DNA from: Azorinus chamasolen
Taxonomy: Eukaryota; Mollusca; Bivalvia; Cardiida; Solecurtidae
Direction: 5' to 3'
NCBI GenBank assembly: GCA_963576725.1
Contig: OY755252.1
Span: 21,724,450-21,788,449, forward strand
Length of the DNA: 64,000 nucleotides
Of this stretch, positions 23,638 to 34,749 are shown one piece after another. The notes beneath the pieces were generated by a model, which saw only the letters and a program-made list of their open reading frames with translations, had not been told where the DNA came from and did no database searches. Position 1 is the stretch's first letter. The number at the start of each line of letters is the position of its first letter. The position numbers were made by a program, and so were the translations under genes.

Positions 23638-23783
23638 AGAGAATAATAGGTTAGTGCCGTAGATAGGACGCCTTTATCCGACGAGGGGAGAAAACGTTGA
23701 GGCGAGGCTTGCCGAGCCTCAACTGTTTTCTCTCCGAGTCGGATAAAGGCGTCCCATCTACGGCACTAACCTATTATTCTATT
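23638..23783. repeat. Large palindrome, ~66-base arms
   Basis: The left arm agaataataggttagtgccg ... ggagaaaacgttgaggc is mirrored by gcctcaactgttttctctcc ... ctattattct with few mismatches. The short centre is GC-rich. The arm sequence is unlike families A-L. Confidence 0.85.
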
Positions 23784-23950
23784 TATCCAGTCAATTTAGT
23801 TATATCTTTTTTCATAGACTCATAAAACATACGAATATTGAAATAATTTGCATTGAAAATGCGGTTTTTCCTCCCTTTTCATTTCCGTTCTAAAGACGTA
23901 AATAATGAGCTACCGCAGAGGAAAATAGTTTGGATACTTACATTACAAGA

Positions 23951-24410
23951 CGGGAAAACGTGCTTGAATTTGAAAAATAAGATCGTTTGAATCGAGAGTC
24001 GATATGTTAATTCAAACAGACATGGTTATTATTCTACCGGAGGCTCTACATTGTCAAATTCGAGTTCCGTCGTCTCGGTATCTATTTTTAGATACGGCTA
24101 ACGTCACTCGTCAATGGAACTGAACAGGCTATATTGAGGTCTATGACCATCACCGACCTTGTAAGAGTTCATCGATTAACGGGAAAACGTGCTTGAATTT
24201 GAAAAATAAGATCGTTTGAATCGAGAGTCGATATGTTAATTCAAACAGACATGGTTATTATTCTACCGGAGGCTCTACATGGTCAAATTCGAGTTCCGTC
24301 GTCTCGGTTTCTATTTTTAGATAGGACTAACGTCACTCGTCAATTGGAACTGAACAGGCTATATTTAGGTCTATGACCATCGCCGCCCTTGTAAGAGTTT
24401 ATCGATTAAC
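23951..24410 (+). repeat. ~230-bp direct tandem duplication
   Basis: The unit beginning cgggaaaacgtgcttgaatt at 23951 recurs at 24180 with about ten differences. Both end atcgattaac. No coding frame. Confidence 0.9.
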
Positions 24411-24529
24411 TTATCATGAGAGTGATAAATGTTTTAATGAAGCTTTATTGTATTATTTAATTTTATTTTAAAAAAATCGTCAATATAGTAACTTTATATA
24501 CATCTTCAATTTCGTTAACAGTATGCTTG

Positions 24530-24604
24530 GCCTGATAGCGTAGTGGTTACGAAGGTCGCTTATCGTGCAGTCAGCCCCGGTTCGATTCTCACTGTTGACG
24601 AATC
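24530..24604 (+). repeat. tRNA-like sequence (SINE head or tRNA pseudogene)
   Basis: A-box-like tagcgtagtggttacg and B-box-like ggttcgattctc in tRNA spacing. The acceptor stem does not pair and there is no clear cloverleaf, so it is not called a tRNA gene. Confidence 0.45.
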
Positions 24605-24898
24605 TTTTTTTCTCTCTTTTTCCTTTCAATTTTTTTTTAAATGACGGTTTGGGTTTTTACTGGGATACTTAATGATAATTATCCATATTAAGTGTTTTTT
24701 CTTTCAATTTAATACGTTATTTTTGGTAAAACAATTTTGAAGAAAAATTAAAAATAGTTCCTGCTGTAAGAAGAAATTCCTACACCTACTATACAAATAA
24801 ACCTCTACTGTACGTATAAACTTAGGTTTATTATGCTACCCCTTTATTACGTCACTAGCGGCTGTAGTGACGGGATAAAAGTTGATAGGCTTTACTGT

Positions 24899-24965
24899 GT
24901 GGCTTGGTAGCTCAGTTGGTAGAGTGTTGGCATGGTAAGCCAGAGGCCCTGGGTTACAGCATGAC
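24899..24965 (+). repeat. tRNA-like sequence (SINE head or tRNA pseudogene)
   Basis: ggtagctcagttggtagagt (A box) with a paired anticodon arm ttggc-atggtaa-gccag. The B box is decayed (gggttacag), so it is judged tRNA-derived and non-functional. Confidence 0.5.
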
Positions 24966-25545
24966 CAGAGAAGTTCTAATGGCTATGTTTACAGTTGTTT
25001 CCCTACAGACCATAATTAAATTGCACATATACTCACAACAGTTTTAATGTATATGCATATAGACATTTTATTTGTAAAAATAAATTTGTAGTGAATCCGG
25101 TCATTGACTCAAAATTCACAAGCTTTAGAGACGTGAGTATATTAATAAAAACATTAAAAAAGTAATATTTTGATCCACCTTTTCCCTCTTTTGCCCAACG
25201 AAATACACATTTTGATATTTCCACCCTTACTCGATTTTCTGAAAGTAATGCCTCACTTTGGTATTGCAACTATTAAAGTAAACTAAATAAATAAGTTTAT
25301 TATCTATTTTTTCTGTATTTTGGTGAAAGTTCCTTTTCTCTAAAGTACATGCAGTTATACATCGTAATGAGAACGTCCCAGGCATTTCATCTGAACCCAC
25401 TTTGCCTTTTATAAATTCCGATTTTACTAAGAGTTGTCCGATTTTGTCTAAATGTTCCCACTGATCTTAACCTACACTATTTGCTAATAATCTGGGTTCT
25501 AAACTCATCCAATTTTATAGTCTTTGAATTAATAGTGTAAATTCA
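24966..25545. other. No gene recognised
   Basis: AT-rich sequence. An open frame at 25033-25269 (- strand) shows no domain. Confidence 0.4.
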
Positions 25546-26125
25546 GGTAAAAGTACATGTATGAGTCATGCAGGAAACACCGCATACAAAACACACAACC
25601 GCCCAAACAGCACCACCACGACAAACAGCAAATGTACATGTATATAAAAGACGCAAAGAGACACACGGACAAAACAAACAAATAATAGGGGGGAGATGGA
25701 AGTACCGCCTTTGAACGGTCAGTGACAAATGTCGTCGGGGGTTTAAACCGGTTTAAGGGCGCCCAACCTCACACTTATTTCATCGCTAACCTAAAAGAAA
25801 ATAGTGTAAATAAACGTATCCCCTCTGACTTATCTACAACAACCGCGATGGCAAATACAGTGGTAAAGTGCATGTAAAACCAAAACATTTAAGTGAAACA
25901 AACTGTATCGACCTAACGCTAGTGTACTCAATGATTGAGCTGCAATCACAACTGTAGAAAAGTAATAAAGGGTACGACAAAAACGACAAAATAGCCGACG
26001 TCGTCCTCCTTCCGTTTCCGGATTTAAGAGGTGGCCTTCATAGAGTACTAAACTTTTCTTGTCGGCGTCCACATATCCGACGACCTCCTTCCGTTTCCGG
26101 ATTGAAGAGGTCGCCGTCATAGAGT
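25546..26125 (-). repeat. Family A repeat, long form
   Basis: The longest type of A copy. Reverse-strand 3' end gtacatgtatgagtcatgca, then gggggtttaaaccggtttaa, acaaccgcgatggcaaatac, ctagtgtactcaatgattga, and 5' end cctccttccgtttccggatt. That terminal ~65 bp is present twice (25992-26055 and 26062-26125). Copies at 40822-41330 and 57005-57500 have the same layout. Confidence 0.8.
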
Positions 26126-26332
26126 AATAAAGTAATAAAGTAATTTTTAAGATATACGACTTTTATAAAATTGATAATCAAGTATCATATTGTATTACAC
26201 ACGTAAAATAAATATCACACCCCATAAATAGTTTCCCCTACTCGATTAGTTTGTCACTTCCTATGGCTAATCCATAGACGTAATGTCTGGAAAAGTGTGA
26301 AAATAATTTTGGTATTTGTAGATACTGTGGAG

Positions 26333-26450
26333 TCGGGTTTTTAATAAATTTATAAGCAAACAGAACAAACCATAATCAAACGGTTCCCGTAGGCTCTGAT
26401 CTGGTTCTACATTGTTTGCAGAGGCGTCAATATAAAGGAAAAGGTTAAAG
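26333..26450. mobile_element. Family C fragment
   Basis: ataagcaaacagaacaaacc, a shortened hairpin core and aaggaaaaggttaa at the right. The left end is lost. Confidence 0.5.
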
Positions 26451-26535
26451 GCATTTCGAAATGAATGTTGACCCATTAACCCCATGCTGTGTATTCTGTG
26501 TGCTTTATGGTGCCACACTGGAAATTTCAAAGCTG

Positions 26536-26755
26536 GATATCAATAGTGTGCTTGTTTGTGTTGATTAACGCCCGTTTCTGCTCCCTATGGGCTAATTGGA
26601 CGCCCCAGAGAGAGGGAAGAGGATACAGAGAAACCCGGGCGCGATGCCCCACTCTTATTATCGACTGAGTTTCTCTGGTTCTTTTAGATGCCCGGTGTAA
26701 AGCACTGATACATCGGACCTCGGTTTATAGTCTCGTCCGAAGGACTTGGATATCA
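26536..26755 (+). repeat. SINE-like repeat
   Basis: GC-rich block with aacgcccgtttctgctccct, aaacccgggcgcgatgcccc, tgtaaagcactgatacatcg and tctcgtccgaaggac, a dispersed repeat I recall from bivalve DNA. No coding. Confidence 0.45.
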
Positions 26756-27209
26756 ATAGTCAATTATCAAGTATCCCCTATGCAGCAGTATCTACAGGTA
26801 AATGAAATGATAGTTTGTGTTGTTTATCTTTGATTTCTTTACATATTGTTATGTGTGTTTCTGCAGTTAATTTATATGATTAAAAAAGTATTTATTATCA
26901 TTATGATCATTTATTTTAATATTTTTATATTATGTGAGTCATTAATATGGTTTTATTATTTGCATTTAGTTGAAATTTAAGTGTGTTTGATGAAGACTTT
27001 TCTCCTTGCTATTAATTGTATTTATTTGAATTTGATTTTGAAAACAAATAATGATTTAAGTTAATCCAAATTATTGTCAATTAATAATTAATGTTACTCC
27101 AAAATGAGTAACTCTTCTCAATTTCGTTTGTTAGAAAAACTAATGATTTGTTTAATTGACTGATTATCAGATATTCACACCTAGAGCTAGACTTATTTCT
27201 AAATACCTA
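26756..27209. other. No gene recognised, very AT-rich
   Basis: Long runs of A/T with no landmark. Confidence 0.5.
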
Positions 27210-27600
27210 TTAACCCTTTCCCTGTTTGCTTTGACAAAAGCTGATCTGAGTCTACTATGTTTGCTAATGCGTAAACCACGTTATTTCCATAAAGAGAAGT
27301 TTTAACTTTGATAATAACTGTGAAATCAAATCTATATCGTGTCAAAAGCAAACAGAACAGACCCTTATCAGACAGCTTCTATAGGAGCCGTCTGATCTGG
27401 GTCTGCTCTTATTTTAATGCGTAAAGACACATTGTTTCTATAAAGAGATGTTTTTGCTTTGACAAAAACTGTAGAATCAGATCTATACCATGTCAAAAGC
27501 AAACAGAGCAGACCCTAATCAGACGGCTTCTATAGGAGCCGTCTGATCTGGGTCTACTCTATTTGCTAATGTGTAAAAACAGGTTTAATTTTAGGGTTAA
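27210..27600. mobile_element. Family C MITE with three tandem hairpin modules
   Basis: Outer ends ttaaccctttccctgtttgc and ttttagggttaa. Inside, the agcaaacagaacagaccctt ... hairpin ... module occurs as a partial copy (27230-27300) and two full copies (27340-27425, 27480-27590). The repeated cores share gcttctataggagccgtctg. Confidence 0.75.
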
Positions 27601-28313
27601 AAGACTTTTAAAGATAATTTTATTGGTGATTGCACACAAAAACTGGCATTATGTACTGACTAGCACTTTATTTGCCTATCTGCCTGGATCAAGGTATGAC
27701 TTTATCTCATATGGTCATTGATCCTGACTGGACACTGCAGGAGCACTCAAGGGAATCAATAATCAGCACAGCTGGATACTGTTTATATAAGGGTCGCTTA
27801 TATAAGGAGCTTTGAAATGCTTTTAAGTTTCTGTGTAAAGTCTTTCCTCTCAATGGGAACCCTGGTTGGCGAGCATCACAGGTGACGGCACGAACTAAGG
27901 GAGAAAATCGAGTACCCGAATGTCAAAGGGTACGGCGCGCAGTACAATAAACACTCCTATTAAATCAAAATAAGATAAAAATGGGCAGAATCTTTTATAC
28001 ATTAGTGTTTAATTAACTAAATACTATCAGAATTTGACGAAAACCCAATCTGTTTACTTGACCTTTAAATGTAATTTCTGATGCAGGAACCTTTACATGA
28101 AAACTGATCGGGTTACAATATTCTGTGTTTGGACTAGTTGCCTTATAGTATATGAGTCGTAACCCTTTGAAGATGGGACCTGCATGCAACGAAATTTGCA
28201 AACAGTGTAGATCCAGATTGAGCGCCTAGTGTAACCCTCTGATCAGGACGTGTACTGTATGTCATTAAAACTCCTCTAACAAGTTAATGTTTTCATACCG
28301 AGAGACTCTATAG
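27601..28313. other. No gene recognised
   Basis: No family landmark except a half core (acagtgtagatccagattga) at about 28202. Open frames lack known domains. Confidence 0.4.
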
Positions 28314-28526
28314 TTAACCCTTCGCTTGCTGAATTTTAAAATACATTTCTCCTTCTTTACCCATGCCCTGCTGTATAATTACATATATCTATGGAGTGCA
28401 CTGGTTGCACAATCAACTTGTAAATAGTGCAGACCCTGATGAGACAGCTCCTGCAGGAGCTGTCTCATCTGGGTCTTCACTATTTACAGGTAGGTATATT
28501 GACGCGAATAGCAAGCGAAGGGTTAA
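28314..28526. mobile_element. Family B MITE with both TTAA ends
   Basis: ttaacccttcgcttgctgaa at the left and agcaagcgaagggttaa at the right, 213 bp. A ~26 bp stretch after acatatatct is deleted relative to other copies. The central hairpin is intact. Confidence 0.9.
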
Positions 28527-28669
28527 AGAGTTTCAAAAACATACGCACCTAGTTGTTTATCCAAATGCATTTGCAAACCATGTCAATGCATTTCCAAGAC
28601 TGATCCATAATTGAACATTTGTCTAAAACGCTACAGTCTCTATCACCGATGCATTCTGAAACATTGACC

Positions 28670-28936
28670 AATTTTCTGCTATGTGTGGCCTGATATGCAT
28701 TTAAACCCATTTTCTGCTATGTGTGGCCTGATATGCATTTAAACCCATTCCCTCATAGGCTTTTTTCTTAGATCGTACCTCTTTTGATTGAATCTAAAAA
28801 GGGAGCATTTATTAGAGAAAAGGAATCATTGAGAATTGTGTAATATTCAAACCATTGCTCTATTTATCACAATTGTTTCAACGAGTGCTTTTACAGAGGC
28901 GTCACAGAGTGTCAATATGAGGGAATGTGTTAAACA
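28670..28936. mobile_element. TTAA MITE preceded by a tandem 38-bp flank duplication
   Basis: ttttctgctatgtgtggcct ... atatgcatttaaaccc is present twice (28671-28708, 28709-28746). The MITE runs from ttaaacccattccctcatag to tatgagggaatgtgttaaac and resembles the element at 21116. Confidence 0.65.
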
Positions 28937-29364
28937 GCTTGGATACAAATGAGAGACCGAGTTTTCCCGGACATTCCCTGTATCAAATATGTTTGCAACT
29001 GATGAGGACCCAATATGTGTCAAACATGGAGTCTCTTTGAGCCTTGAAAACACAGGGAATAATAAAAAGTAGATCTGAGATAGTAGAAAGAGAAGACACA
29101 TATTTCGACGAATTCAAAAGATTAACAGTTTTCCCAGTTTGCAAATGAAATAATTGATACATGTATTACAAAATGACCTGACTATTAACTTGAAAATGGT
29201 ATTATTTGGTTGCGTATTAATAACCAATCCAGGTACTAGAGATTCTCGTCTTTAACAACCGCATTTTATATATGTACGTACAAGAAACATCGCCACCATC
29301 GCCATCATCATTAACGTGGTCTATTATAAGATTCGTTATCATGATCAATAACAGCATGCGTTTG
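28937..29364. other. No gene recognised
   Basis: Mixed AT-rich sequence with CAT/ATC triplet tracts near 29285-29320. Confidence 0.4.
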
Positions 29365-29510
29365 CAACACTGCAAGGAATTCACCACAATACAACCATCA
29401 TCATCATCATTAGCATAATTCATCATCATTATCAGCAACACTGCAAGGAATTCACCACAATACAACCATCATCATCATCATTATTAGCATAATTCATCAT
29501 CATTATCAAA
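29365..29510. repeat. ~71-bp direct tandem repeat
   Basis: The unit beginning caacactgcaaggaattcac at 29365 recurs at 29436. Each carries a (CAT)n tract. Confidence 0.85.
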
Positions 29511-29855
29511 TCATCCTAGAATGTGTGGTGATATGATTATGACATTTGATTGTCCGGAACACGTTTCAAGTGAGTGTCTGTTATGTTCGTTTCCAGCTTA
29601 TGTGTACAGTTGATGCATACATGACCTAAATACGTGTGCAATACAAACCCTCAGCCAGCTGTAAAACATTATGTTTGCGTAAATTATGATCTGTTACAAA
29701 TGTTATGTTCGTTGGCATCATTCAAACTCTTGTTAAACTATCGACAGGGCTCCGAGTTTCTCGGCGTGTCATCTAGATCTTATCTGTATGTAATTGACAG
29801 CCATACCGAGCTTAGCAAGCAAAGGGCTACAGATGAACGTCCGTACTCATATCCT

Positions 29856-29950
29856 AAAATCCTATTTTGTGACCACTCATTCGAATTGTCTCTTCGAGAC
29901 GATTCTAAAGAGTGATCACAACATCTGGTTTGGTGGAGATATAAAGAAGT
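29856..29950. repeat. Family L hairpin
   Basis: cctattttgtgaccactcat ... tctcttcgagacg ... ctaaagagtgatcacaacat, then ttggtggagatataaag. Related to 30631-30731, 36900-36960 and 52070-52170. Confidence 0.65.
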
Positions 29951-30512
29951 TATTCTTAAAAATGTTTTTTTACGCATCTTACCTTGACCTCTGAAATCGG
30001 TATAGTAAGCATGCTTGAAAGACATTGAAACACTATCTAGAAGTGTATGTTATTAATGGATTTATTCGGTTCAAATGGAATAACTCTACAGATGCCGAAG
30101 TTATGTTTAGCACAACGACATTTACGACAACAGCAACAATAAGAATTGTCACTATGACTTCGACAATACTTATTACGATAGGTGCATCACCAAGAGTACA
30201 CACATGGCAGTTCAACATTCTTCTCCAAACAACTTGGATATTGATGAGACGCAGATACGCCGAGACTCTCGAAATTCCGTATTGGTTCACTAACGCACTA
30301 ACACAAGCTAAACAGCTGCGGCAAGTTTTATCATGGCGGTGCCATCGTCCACCGATAGTGAAATCAGGGAATGATTAAACGTTGTCTGTAACCCTGAGTT
30401 ACGATTATTCAACAAAGCAGGTGTTAAGTGATTGTGTTGCGACCGTAAAAAGTCGCCATGTACTTCGTTCTTTGTGTTGTTTCTGGTCCTTCAGGATCAT
30501 TAATTTCGATGT

Positions 30513-30878
30513 TACAGTGCTCCCTCCCTACAACGGCCCTCTCAATAACGATTCCCTCCTTACAACAACGCATGTCACTGTTTCCGAAACAACAAGGCTC
30601 CAGAAACAACTTTTTTCCATCGTATTTTCTTTATGCCTCTATCAAACCCTATGTTGTGACCACTCTTTAGAATCGTCACTTAGTGACGATTCTAAAGAGT
30701 GGTCACAACATAGGGTTTGATTGAGGCATAACGGTTTTAGTTCTCGAAATACACCTTATCTGGGGATCTGCAAACAAGCTAATTATGTTTGATTTTCCCT
30801 CCCTATAACAACTCCCTCTGAACAACACATACAATCTTCGTATCCCAAAGGGTGTCGTTGTAGAGAGGGAGCACTGTA
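30513..30878. mobile_element. TA MITE (D-related) carrying a ~101-bp palindrome
   Basis: The TIRs are tacagtgctccctccctaca and its mirror tgtagagagggagcactgta. Comparison with uninterrupted E copies shows insertion at TA. Inside, 30631-30731 is a family L palindrome. Confidence 0.8.
30631..30731. repeat. Near-perfect 101-bp palindrome (family L)
   Basis: ttatgcctctatcaaaccct ... aatcgtcact, then the mirror tagtgacgatt ... ttgaggcataa. One arm mismatch and an odd central base. Confidence 0.9.
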
Positions 30879-31259
30879 CTAGTTATGAAAATTGAATACT
30901 GCTTTTAAACCGATACAAGGGGCGTAAGTAGTGTTGCACTTTAAATAACTGCTCATGAACAGACTTAATAAAACCGAGTCTGCATTTGTCTCTTTTTGCA
31001 TTGCTGCTTTTGCTTTCGAAGGATCTCCTATTATCAGAATTTCGTGTTTAATACTGTTTTGTGCCGTGCCTTTTTGTGTGTGGCTGTTCCTGCTTGACTG
31101 TTTTAACCGCTTGTTGATTAACTGTAAGGAAAATCTTTAATATGCGACCGTTATTTTGCGTAAGGTGTTGACAATTGAAAGCATCTTCACAAGTTGGTCT
31201 ATCTTGAATATTTTGTCTGAAACATGATTACATAGGTTGTTTTACTGAACATCTTATCT

Positions 31260-32540
31260 GCGTCCAAACTACCGTATTCCCACTTAAAAAACTTTAGAAA
31301 AAACACCTCTTACTTCTGTGGGAGGCGACTATCGATGAAACTATCGTCCAATTTCTGAATTCGAAAAAAATGGACTTTGAATATTGCAAGCAAGGAACAT
31401 TTTATTTTCTCTGGCAAAGGTTTTTTTCTATTAATTTAACTATTTTATCCTTTATAAGATCGTGAGGTAGAGAAGTATAGAGTGTAGAGAAATCATAAAA
31501 GCTCAATGAAGAAGAAATGTTCTATTGTTCATTTTAAAGTTGATTTAAAATAGCATTAGAATTTATTATGAACCAAAAACATCACTTCCAGAATTTTCCT
31601 AAATTTTATCACAGTAACGTTTAACATCTTCTTTGATAGTAGTTAGACATAACGTCAAAAGTTTAGATAGTTTAGTAGTAGTACAACAACTAAAGTTAGC
31701 AATAAAACGCGCATTATAAGGATACAGGAGGAGCTTACCAGACTCATGTATTACTTTTTCCCTGTCGTGCCCTTAACGGCTTACCTGCAGGTGCTCTGAC
31801 TTCAGCAAAGTCATTGAGTACATATTTGACGGATTGTCACAGTTATTATGCTATGTTTTACATGTTGTCCTGTGTTCACCGTCGTCTATGTTGTGGGTAA
31901 GTCCAGCGGGGATACCTTTATTTACAATATTTGTAAAGCTAGGGTGACTATGAGAGAAGTGTGAGGTTAGGACGTCCGTAAACCGGTTTAAACCCCCAGT
32001 GGTGTTTTTGCTGCTGACCGTGCCAAGGCGGTACTCTCTTTGTCACCCTTCCTTTTGTTTGCCTTGCGTCTTTGTGCTTGTGGTTTGTTCATGTTGTGGA
32101 ACGTTTGTCCCTGTTTCTTGTGTGTATTTTGGTGTTTTCTGTGTTCATTTCGTGTGTGTGTGTGCGTTTGGGTGTGTGGTTGTGTGTGTGTGTGTGTGTG
32201 TGTCATGCTGTCTATCGGTGTTTTGGTGGTGGTTGCGTCTTGCATGTGGCTTTGCCTGCTTGACTTTACTACTTTTCCATTTATATGTAGCCTCAGAATC
32301 CAGTTCATAGTAGAAAGTTTATGTTGTTTTATGTTAGGATCAGACTTAAAAGTATTGCGCATTTTAACATATTCCGAGACTATATCTTTTTCAACCAAAT
32401 AAGTTATCAAAGAACTATTTCAGAAGTACTCGTATGTTCTGTGAGCTTAATCCTAACCCGAAGGACCTTACACTTTCCAGGCAAAATTGACAATAAGCAT
32501 GTAAGCATATATGTGAATTTCATCGTTGACCTTAAATTGA
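31260..32540 (-). pseudogene. Penelope-like reverse transcriptase remnant, split by family A
   Basis: On the - strand from right to left I read YLVEKDIVSEYVKMRNTFKS, then DPNIKQHKLSTMNWILRLH (about 32400-32285). After an interruption come ARFIANFSCCTTTKLSKLL and LCLTTIKEDVKRYCDKI (about 31720-31590). Then come FYDFSTLYTSLPHDLIKDKI (31500-31441) and, after a frameshift in an A-run, FARENKMFLACN with SPFFSNSE. The FSTLYT block matches RT motif A of a reverse-transcriptase family I associate with Penelope-like elements; clade uncertain. Several stops and shifts make it non-functional. The interruption (about 31745-32284) is a family A repeat. Confidence 0.65.
31745..32284 (+). repeat. Family A repeat nested in the RT pseudogene
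   Basis: gtccagcggggataccttta, gtgaggttaggacgtccgta, aaccggtttaaacccccagt, gaccgtgccaaggcggtact, a (GT)n tract at 32155-32202 and the 3' end gactttactacttttccatt. The RT reading is cut at both edges. Confidence 0.75.
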
Positions 32541-32734
32541 TATTGACCTTGAAATGTTTTTGATCAACGAAATGAAATAGTACTTTTTATGGTTCATCGT
32601 ATAGCAGTAATATTGACAAATATTTAATAGCTGTAGATCTGTTGTAACTTATTTGGGAGATGCTCAACAAAGGCTGGCATGTTGGTTGACAACTTGTATT
32701 GTTTTCAAATAAGTAATTAGAATACTAATGAAAA

Positions 32735-32905
32735 AGTAGTAAAGTCAAGCAGGCAAAGCCACATACAAGACGCAACCACCACCAAAACATCGATAAATAG
32801 CATGATACACACACATTCACGCACGCACGCACGCACGCACACGCACACACACACACACACACACACAACCACACACACACACACACACACACGCACGCAC
32901 ACACG

Positions 32906-32963
<58 letters not shown>

Positions 32964-33160
32964 ATGAACACAAAAAAACACCAACAAACACACAAGGACT
33001 AGAGATAAACATTCCACACATCAACAAAAGCACAAGTACAAAGACACAAGGCAAACAATTAGCAAGGGTGACAAAGAAAATACCGCCTTGGCACGGTCAG
33101 TAGCAAAATCACCACTGGGGGTTTAAACCGGTTTACGGACGTACTAACCTCACATTTAAC
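32735..33160 (-). repeat. Family A repeat with expanded (CA)n/(CGCA)n
   Basis: aaaaagtagtaaagtcaagc at the left (3' end of the repeat), a microsatellite at 32812-32961, gtaccgccttgg-like sequence at about 33082, gggggtttaaaccggtttac and cctcacattta at the right. Confidence 0.8.
32812..32961. repeat. (CA)n/(CGCA)n microsatellite
   Basis: About 150 bp of alternating CA with CGCA variants. It is an expansion of the GT tract seen at the same place in other family A copies. Confidence 0.95.
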
Positions 33161-33259
33161 CGTGTCATTTCCGTATTAATGCCAAGGTCACTCATTCATT
33201 GATCACCTTGCCGGTTCCACAACAGATTAAATCTCACGGATGACCCCGGAAAGGCCAAT

Positions 33260-33600
33260 TTCCGTAGTCCGATACGGATGCAAACAGCAGTGTGACTACG
33301 GTTGTTTGATCCATGGTCAAATTTTGAACATGTTAAAAACTTGTCACGGATATACAAGTACTACTACGTATGTCTACGGCTAAAATGCGGAAAGCTACGG
33401 ACCAGTACAGATTGGCACGAATGATGCCGGGTCGTATCCGTAGCTAATCCGGCGTCAAATCCGTGAATGTGTGACCGTCAAAGCCCGTTGTCACACCATT
33501 GTATGCGGTATGGAAATTGATATTTCTGGGATCGTCAGTGAGATGTAATACGTAGTGGAACCGGCGATGTGATCCGTGAATGTGTGACCTAGGCATTAGT
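33260..33600 (+). repeat. Dispersed repeat with CGGATGTACTACGG-type motifs, copy 1
   Basis: tgactacggttgtttgatcc, tttgaacatgttaaaaactt, agtactactacgtatg, ggtcgtatccgtagctaatc and ccgtgaatgtgtgacctagg recur in the same order at 34750-35015. Confidence 0.75.
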
Positions 33601-33629
33601 CACTCTATTTGATACACTCTTTTTTCCCT

Positions 33630-34127
33630 TTGACTTTCTCGGTCGCGATGTTTCTCTTTGTCTCTCTTTGTCTCTGTCTCTCACTCTTAGTGTGTCTGTA
33701 TCTGTGTATGTCTATGTGTGTCCACCTCTCTTCTGATCACGCGCCAATTTTAAATGTTTGTCTTCGGACAGTAACATTCATATCGTATGACCCACTATTT
33801 ACCTAGACACTCTTTCCATCGTCTCTCACATTTACCTTCCTCTGGTATCTTTCATTCATTCTCCCGTGTATCTTAGAGTCATGCATTTCTGCTCTCTCTA
33901 TCTGACTTCCTCTCTCTGTGTCGCTGTCACTCTTTATGTCTATCTGCCTCTCTTCGATTCCCTTTAATTCTTTCTCTATGCCTGTCTATCTCTGTCTATA
34001 TCTATCACAGTCTCTGTTTCATTGTCTTTCTGTCTTATTCTCTCTTTTTCTATTTGTCCCGGTTCTCTATCTCTCTCTTCCTTTGTGTGTGTCTCTCTGT
34101 TCCTGTTTCTGCCAGTCTGTCTGTCTT

Positions 34128-34185
<58 letters not shown>

Positions 34186-34275
34186 AATACCTATCTATAT
34201 ATCTGTCGCTCTGTCTCTGTCTCTCTGTCTCTGTCTATGTATCTGTCTCTGGTTGTCTCTCTTTCTGTTTATGCA
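33630..34275 (+). repeat. Polypyrimidine tract with (CTAT)n microsatellite
   Basis: Strongly C/T-biased top strand, mostly tctgtctctctttc-like, with (ctat)n at 34128-34183. Long open frames here are low-complexity artefacts. Confidence 0.9.
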
Positions 34276-34624
34276 TATAGGTTAGCAATTATTATGCTAG
34301 TTGTTTCATAACTTAAAGATGGTATCATCATAATTAGAAATTCTCAGTTCAGTACTGTATGCATGTTTGAATACAAACGGATAAGGTAAAGATACTCGTA
34401 TAAATCGTCTGCTGTGTGATAATATATGTAATGACGAAATTGCTAATTAATACCTGCATGGGTTATCACTGTATATAACTCAGTAAAGTGAGATGACGAT
34501 TGTACATAGCAAATATATACAAGAGTGGATATGATTTACTGAAATAACACGGTTTAACACTGAGCGACACGTGTCAGGGCGTGTGCACAGTGCACTGAGT
34601 ATGAGCAACGGTTTTCTAGGTATA

Positions 34625-34740
34625 TATATATCCTGAAATTGGGAGATCCTTCGAAAGCAAAAGTAGCAATGAGAAAAGAGAAAATTCCAGACGCGGCTTT
34701 ATTGAATCTATTCATAAGTAAGAGTTATGAATAAGAACGA
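34625..34740 (-). repeat. Family E fragment, reverse orientation
   Basis: gggagatccttcgaaagcaa, tagcaatgagaaaagagaaa and acgcggctttattgaatcta are the E right end on the - strand. Confidence 0.65.
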
Positions 34741-34749
34741 TCGAATACC

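Larger units (their letters stand above)
30430..31045 (+). repeat. Family E repeat interrupted by a TA-flanked MITE
   Basis: The E left part (gtgttaagtgattgtgttgc, tggtccttcaggatcattaa, atttcgatgt) stops at 30512. E resumes at 30880 with agttatgaaaattgaatact and continues to aggatctcctattatcagaa. The insert is 30513-30878. Confidence 0.8.

Noticed and set aside
24899..24965. Candidate tRNA-Thr (GGT anticodon)
   Set aside because: The anticodon arm pairs, but the B box and acceptor stem are decayed; more likely a SINE head.
27340..27590. CRISPR-like spaced repeats
   Set aside because: Only two full repeats, each a hairpin module of a MITE, in animal DNA.
28363..28614. Protein with a DPDETAPAGAV-type motif
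   Set aside because: It is the translated hairpin core of a family B MITE; the same peptide pattern appears at every core.
30025..30378. 117-codon open frame (+), with overlapping open frames on the other strand
   Set aside because: No domain, Thr-rich from ACA/ACG triplets, and open in several frames.
32717..33054. Long Val/Cys-rich and Thr/His-rich open frames on both strands
   Set aside because: They are translations of the (CA)n/(CGCA)n microsatellite inside a family A repeat.
33918..34311. Ser/Leu/Tyr-rich open frames
   Set aside because: Low-complexity translation of the CTGTCTCT and (CTAT)n tracts in three frames at once.
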